Shown: in pieces, positions 10,040-13,219 of the stretch
Position numbering within the stretch: position 1 is the stretch's first letter
How the letters are laid out: the number at the start of each line of letters is the position of its first letter
Origin: Candidatus Aegiribacteria sp.
GTDB taxonomy: Bacteria; Fermentibacterota; Fermentibacteria; Fermentibacterales; Fermentibacteraceae
NCBI GenBank assembly: GCA_030634715.1
Contig: DAOWAG010000011.1
Span: forward strand, 1 to 13,219
Direction: 5' to 3'
Length of the DNA stretch: 13,219 bases
The notes under the pieces: model-generated
Seen by the model: the letters and a program-made list of their open reading frames with translations, nothing else
Databases searched by the model: none
Told to the model about the DNA's origin: nothing
Translations under genes and position numbers: made by a program

Positions 10040-10141
10040 TCATAATCGCTGAACATAGAAATCAATTATTATACTTACTGGTGATACTGATGGAGAAATC
10101 CTGACTGCGTCAAGTCTGGTTTTCGGGAGAGAGTGAAGAAA

Positions 10142-10276
10142 ATGAAAAGAACATTTCAGCCAAGCAATATTTCTAAAGCAAGACGGCATGGATTCAGAGC
10201 AAGAATGGCCAGCAAGAATGGCAGGAAAATACTTAATACAAGAAGGCGTAAGGGTAGAAAGAATCTGATTCCATAA
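10142..10276 (+). CDS. rpmH: 50S ribosomal protein L34
   Basis: This 44-residue, very basic protein starts MKRTFQPSN, continues with [19 protein letters not shown] and ends in a run of Arg and Lys. That is the full L34 pattern and length. L34 is a small protein of the large ribosomal subunit. The purine-rich stretch GGGAGAGAG lies just before the ATG. It is the first gene rightward of the origin and precedes rnpA by 11 bases, the near-universal rpmH-rnpA pair. Confidence 0.98.
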   Translation: MKRTFQPSNISKARRHGFRARMASKNGRKILNTRRRKGRKNLIP

Positions 10277-10287
10277 AATAATCTGAA

Positions 10288-10677
10288 ATGAAAAATACCC
10301 TGAGGAAGGGATATCAGTTCAGAAAGATTCTGAGAATTGGCAGTGCTTTCAGAGGAACATCATTCAGAGCGGTATACAGATTGAATTCCCTGGGCATTAT
10401 TCGCCTGGGGTTTTCCTTGTCAGCAAAGAGCGGAAACGCTGTCAAAAGAAATCTGATACGCAGACGTCTGAGGCAACTTTCTAGAGAAAAAGGAGCTGAT
10501 ACAGGCGCAGACGTTGTTATACTGCCGGAAGGCAAGCTTCTGAAAAATAACTGGGAGTCGATTAGAAGAGATTTTATGAAACTACTTGTTGAGATAGAGG
10601 GAACCAGGAAGAACAGCCAGATAAGAAAGAGTAACGAGGTAACGGATCAGTTAGAAAAGAAACATCAACCGGAATGA
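10288..10677 (+). CDS. rnpA: Ribonuclease P protein component
   Basis: RnpA binds the catalytic RNA of RNase P and helps it trim the 5' leader of precursor tRNAs. The 129-residue protein has the family fold signals: a Phe-containing N-terminus (GYQFRKILRIG), a beta strand IIRLGFSLSAKSGN at about 37-50, and the basic RNR motif AVKRNLIRRRLRQL at 51-64. A Lys/Glu/Gln-rich tail from about 105 is longer than in many homologues and probably flexible. It follows rpmH by 11 bases with no strong ribosome site of its own and overlaps yidD by the four bases ATGA, so translation is probably coupled. Confidence 0.96.
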   Translation: MKNTLRKGYQFRKILRIGSAFRGTSFRAVYRLNSLGIIRLGFSLSAKSGNAVKRNLIRRRLRQLSREKGADTGADVVILPEGKLLKNNWESIRRDFMKLLVEIEGTRKNSQIRKSNEVTDQLEKKHQPE

Positions 10678-10916
10678 AAATAAGCGTATCAGTTCTGCTT
10701 ATTGCTTTTGTTAAGGTTTACAGGAAACTTGTTTCACCATTGTTTCCAAGGAGCTGTATTTATACACCAACCTGCAGCAGATATGCGGAAACAGCATTAA
10801 CAAGGTTTGGAGCGATAAGAGGAGGGTGGCTGTCTGTTCTTCGGATTCTAAAATGTCATCCATTCAGAAAAGGCGGATACGATCCCGTTCCTGACAAATG
10901 GGAGAATCGCAAATGA
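10674..10916 (+). CDS. yidD: Membrane protein insertion efficiency factor YidD
   Basis: This 80-residue protein matches YidD in length and motifs: YRKLVSPLFPRSCIYTPTCS at about 16-35 with three conserved cysteines, then YAETALTRFGAIRGGWL and the ending CHPFRKGGYDPVP at about 61-73. YidD is a small inner-membrane-associated protein that assists insertion of proteins by YidC in other bacteria. The N-terminal helix (ISVSVLLIAFVKVYRKL) is amphipathic or membrane-touching. It overlaps rnpA and yidC by ATGA at both ends, in the conserved rpmH-rnpA-yidD-yidC order. Confidence 0.97.
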   Translation: MKISVSVLLIAFVKVYRKLVSPLFPRSCIYTPTCSRYAETALTRFGAIRGGWLSVLRILKCHPFRKGGYDPVPDKWENRK

Positions 10917-12526
10917 GTGATCAAAAAAGGCTACTTGTAGCGGCAGTTCTTATGGCTGCAGTGTTGTTTATCAGCTGGCAATTCATGGGAAAAACCGGAT
11001 CGCGAACAGATTCGGTGAATTCGCAGACTACTGTTGCAGTTCAAATTCCTCCAGAGCAAGTAACTGCTCCAGAAGAGCAGGTGGTTATTAAAACTGATCC
11101 ATTAGACACTCTGTCTATGAAAGTTTTTGAAGATACACTTGTAACGAATGTTACTGAAAAAGCTCTGGATGAGCCAGATGAAAGAGTAATAACAGTAATA
11201 ATCAAGGGTAACAGCGAGGATTTGGTTCATGCTGAAATATCAACGAATGGCGGAGCGATCATAAGCTGGGAACTTCCTCAATTCGAAGATATGCCAGGTG
11301 CGGGAGAAGGAAGAAGCATAAACTTCAATGGAAATACTTGGCTTGATAGAGGTATAGCGTTTGACACAGATTCACGGGACACTCTGATAATTGATGAACA
11401 GCAGCAAACACTTATACTGTTTACAACTGATGGAAGAGAAGTAAAGTATACATTTTCGCCTGATCATTACGGTTTCATCGTTGAGACAGTCGGATTTGAT
11501 GAAATGATAAGTATTCCTGCGGGAGTGCTACCGGTGAGTGAACAGAACGTAAATGCGTCAAGATACTTCAAAGCGCAGTGGAATGCGGAGAAGGTAAAAG
11601 ACAGAAAAACAAATGATATCAACGAAGTAGAGCAGGTGGGAAATATCAGATGGATTGCCGCGAGATCTCATTATTTCGCGATTATTCTGATGCCTGAATC
11701 ATTCGAGAGAGCATACGGATATATTTTCCCATCAGGATCGGAAGAATCCCCATCAATTGGAATTCAGGATACAAGAGTAAATGTTTTCGCTGGACCTCTT
11801 GACTATGGAAGATTACGGAGACTGGGACGAGATACAAGCAGACTTGTAGATTTCGGATGGCCATTCATCAGGGAAATTGGACGATTACTGTTCTGGTTCT
11901 GTACTTCCGTAATTTCTTTTGTAAGTAACTGGGGCATTAAGATAATAGTGCTTGCACTGGCGCTGAAACTGGTACTGTTACCGCTTACAGGTAAGAGTTT
12001 TAAATCAATGGCGAAACTCAAACAGGTTCAGCCTAAAATGAAAGCTCTCCAGGAGAAGTTCAAGAACGACCCGAAAGCGCTCCAGACAGCGATGCAGAAA
12101 CTCTACAGGGAAGAGGGGGTTAACCCTCTGGGCGGATGTCTGCCTATGCTGATGCAGATGCCGGTCTTCTTTGCCCTCTACAGAGTGCTTGCGAATTCGG
12201 TTCAGCTTAGAGGAGCTCCGTTCATGATGTGGATTCAGGATCTATCGCATCCTGAAATACTCATCAAACTTCAACCAGCTATTCTGGGTCTTCATGGTCT
12301 GGGGCTGCTTGCAGTGCTGATGGGTCTTGCAATGTTCTTCCAGCAGAAAATGACCATGACAGATCAGAAGCAAAAAGGCATGATGTACATGATGCCTATA
12401 TTCATGACATTCCTGTTCATGCGCTTTCCAGCGGGTTTGACTCTTTACTGGTTTACGAATAATCTGCTGACAATAGCACAGCAGGAAATGATAAGGCGAA
12501 AGCTGGAGAAGGAAGAAGCCTGTTAG
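10913..12526 (+). CDS. yidC: Membrane protein insertase YidC
   Basis: YidC inserts and folds inner-membrane proteins, alone or with SecYEG. The 537 residues comprise an N-terminal membrane segment (about 6-24), a periplasmic beta domain of nearly 300 residues, and the conserved core from about 320 with the remaining membrane helices. The core shows VNPLGGCLPMLMQMPVFFALYR starting at about residue 403 and a final PAGLTLYWFTNNLLTI. The large periplasmic domain points to a diderm. The groove arginine (E. coli Arg366) is Lys352 here, and Thr362 is Ala348. The ATG at 10913 is preferred over 10898 because GGGAG lies eight bases upstream and the start overlaps the yidD stop as ATGA. The stop codon lies at the tip of a strong hairpin. 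Confidence 0.97.
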   Translation: MSDQKRLLVAAVLMAAVLFISWQFMGKTGSRTDSVNSQTTVAVQIPPEQVTAPEEQVVIKTDPLDTLSMKVFEDTLVTNVTEKALDEPDERVITVIIKGNSEDLVHAEISTNGGAIISWELPQFEDMPGAGEGRSINFNGNTWLDRGIAFDTDSRDTLIIDEQQQTLILFTTDGREVKYTFSPDHYGFIVETVGFDEMISIPAGVLPVSEQNVNASRYFKAQWNAEKVKDRKTNDINEVEQVGNIRWIAARSHYFAIILMPESFERAYGYIFPSGSEESPSIGIQDTRVNVFAGPLDYGRLRRLGRDTSRLVDFGWPFIREIGRLLFWFCTSVISFVSNWGIKIIVLALALKLVLLPLTGKSFKSMAKLKQVQPKMKALQEKFKNDPKALQTAMQKLYREEGVNPLGGCLPMLMQMPVFFALYRVLANSVQLRGAPFMMWIQDLSHPEILIKLQPAILGLHGLGLLAVLMGLAMFFQQKMTMTDQKQKGMMYMMPIFMTFLFMRFPAGLTLYWFTNNLLTIAQQEMIRRKLEKEEAC

Positions 12527-12541
12527 GAACAGGCTTCTTCC
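12511..12541 (+). repeat. Perfect 14-bp hairpin over the yidC stop codon
   Basis: GGAAGAAGCCTGTT (12511-12524) pairs exactly with AACAGGCTTCTTCC (12528-12541) around the three-base loop AGG. The yidC TAG runs across the loop. No T-run follows, so it is not a standard intrinsic terminator. It may stabilise the 3' end of the yidC message or reduce readthrough into mnmE (inference). Confidence 0.8.
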
Positions 12542-12576
12542 AGACAACCGCGAAAGAGTAAGGCTGCTGGATCAAT

Positions 12577-13219
12577 ATGCATATTGAAAATACTCGGAAT
12601 ACAGCGCGTATTATTACTCCTCCAGGGATAATATGCGCACCAGCCACACCTGAAGGATATTCAGCGCTTGCAGTTATTAGAGTGAGCGGCAGCGGTTCCT
12701 TCGACCTTATAGAGAAAATTATGTCTCTACAGCCAGGAAGACTCTCTGGAATGAGAAGGAAACTGGGGATCATTTCTGAAAACGAAGAGGTTATAGATGA
12801 AGTAGTAGCTTTTTCATGGCCTGCGGAAAGAAGTTATACAGGGGAGGAAATGGTAGAGATAATCTGTCACGGGGTTCCGGAAATAGTCAGAAGGATTATG
12901 GATCTTCTCATAAGGCAGGGAGCTGAGAAAGCAGGAAAAGGGGAATTTACAAGAAGGGCTTTTATATCAGGGAAGCTCAATGCTCTGCAGATTATGGCAC
13001 TTGCATCAGTCTGGAACGAAAGAAGTGAATCGGGAGATATTTCAGGAAGATTCGGGCTGGAATGTGAGGAATTCATTGTTCTTATTGAAAAAGCAAAAGA
13101 GCTGCTTGAAGGTGATATTGAATTCGGGGAGTCTCATCTTGACTCAGAGAGAACAGTAATTATAAAGGAGCTTTCGTCATTACTTAAAGCGTCAGAAATA
13201 CTTGTACAGAGAGCAGGAA
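12577..13219 (+). CDS. mnmE: tRNA modification GTPase MnmE, N-terminal part; 3' end beyond window
   Basis: MnmE with MnmG modifies U34 of certain tRNAs using a formyl-folate-type one-carbon unit. The 214 visible codons cover the TrmE_N domain and the start of the helical domain; the GTPase domain is beyond the window. Recognisable parts are APATPEGYSALAVIRVSG at about 21-38, VIDEVV at 72-77, RSYTGEEMVEIICHG at about 85-99 and GEFTRRAF at 122-129. The next segment, SGKLNALQIMALAS, departs from the usual NGKLDLxQAEA motif. The frame is open to the edge. The ATG at 12577 gives an N-terminus about 18 residues longer than usual, with only a weak AAGG upstream, so the true start may be different. 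It follows yidC by 50 bases in the conserved order, without jag between. Confidence 0.92.
   Translation, partial: MHIENTRNTARIITPPGIICAPATPEGYSALAVIRVSGSGSFDLIEKIMSLQPGRLSGMRRKLGIISENEEVIDEVVAFSWPAERSYTGEEMVEIICHGVPEIVRRIMDLLIRQGAEKAGKGEFTRRAFISGKLNALQIMALASVWNERSESGDISGRFGLECEEFIVLIEKAKELLEGDIEFGESHLDSERTVIIKELSSLLKASEILVQRAG

Larger units (their letters stand above)
9835..10141. other. oriC: dnaA-rpmH intergenic region, probable oriC with unwinding element
   Basis: About 307 bases without a gene, at the point where transcription diverges. It contains two DnaA boxes in tandem (9877 and 9889), then an AT-rich stretch (only 6 G/C in the 30 bases 9906-9935) holding a stem-loop, which fits a DNA unwinding element next to DnaA sites. 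A 10-bp inverted repeat encloses this block. Further right are the palindrome at 9960 and a candidate rpmH promoter. Origin function is inferred. Confidence 0.65.

Noticed and set aside
8273..10141. CRISPR array, tRNA, rRNA or mobile element in the intergenic regions
   Set aside because: No regularly spaced repeats, cloverleaf, transposase or terminal repeats seen; the structure there is explained by DnaA boxes, promoters and short palindromes.
11966..11968. YidC Lys352 in place of the groove arginine (E. coli Arg366)
   Set aside because: Lysine at this position is, as far as I recall, normal in several lineages, and is a conservative change that keeps the positive charge; not worth a separate finding.

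Overview
This window is the chromosome-origin neighbourhood of a bacterium. All leftward genes (unknown gene, gyrA, gyrB, dciA, dnaN, dnaA) lie on the minus strand and all rightward genes (rpmH, rnpA, yidD, yidC, mnmE) on the plus strand. Transcription therefore diverges from about 8.3-10.1 kb, where the DnaA boxes cluster, and runs with the presumed replication forks. The protein sequences are clearly bacterial. YidC has a large periplasmic domain of the Gram-negative type, base composition is moderate to AT-leaning, and the gene order is a variant of the ancestral origin block (no recF between dnaN and gyrB, no jag between yidC and mnmE). I cannot name the organism; a diderm lineage, perhaps in or near the FCB group or an uncultured candidate phylum, is a low-confidence inference.

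Layout: 1-2339 (minus) is a long open frame running off the left edge. It codes for a large, probably helical protein I do not recognise, and it has no ATG/GTG/TTG at its likely start. 2342-4798 gyrA, 4853-6787 gyrB, 6747-7091 dciA (DUF721) and 7136-8272 dnaN follow closely and look like one operon read leftward from a promoter at about 8326-8355. 8273-8475 is a roughly 200-base intergenic region with DnaA boxes, the dnaN promoter and a GAAC-N4-GTTC palindrome. 8476-9834 is dnaA. 9835-10141 is a second intergenic region with two DnaA boxes, an AT-rich stem-loop and a candidate rpmH promoter. 10142-12526 holds rpmH, rnpA, yidD and yidC, with 4-base ATGA overlaps linking rnpA-yidD-yidC. A perfect 14-bp hairpin covers the yidC stop, and mnmE begins at 12577 and runs off the right edge.

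How the genes work together: DnaA opens the origin, DciA helps load or operate the replicative helicase, DnaN is the sliding clamp, and GyrA/GyrB remove supercoils ahead of the fork. On the other side, RpmH is ribosomal protein L34, RnpA is the RNase P protein, YidD and YidC insert membrane proteins, and MnmE modifies tRNA wobble uridines.

Start corrections from ribosome-binding-site evidence: gyrA at the TTG at 4798, dnaN at the ATG at 8272, and yidC at the ATG at 10913. The most interesting points are the large unknown gene with an apparent ATA start, the dnaN promoter with a DnaA box inside its spacer and an SOS-like palindrome upstream, the two-part DnaA-box layout around dnaA, and substitutions in GyrB at positions that affect drug binding in E. 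coli.
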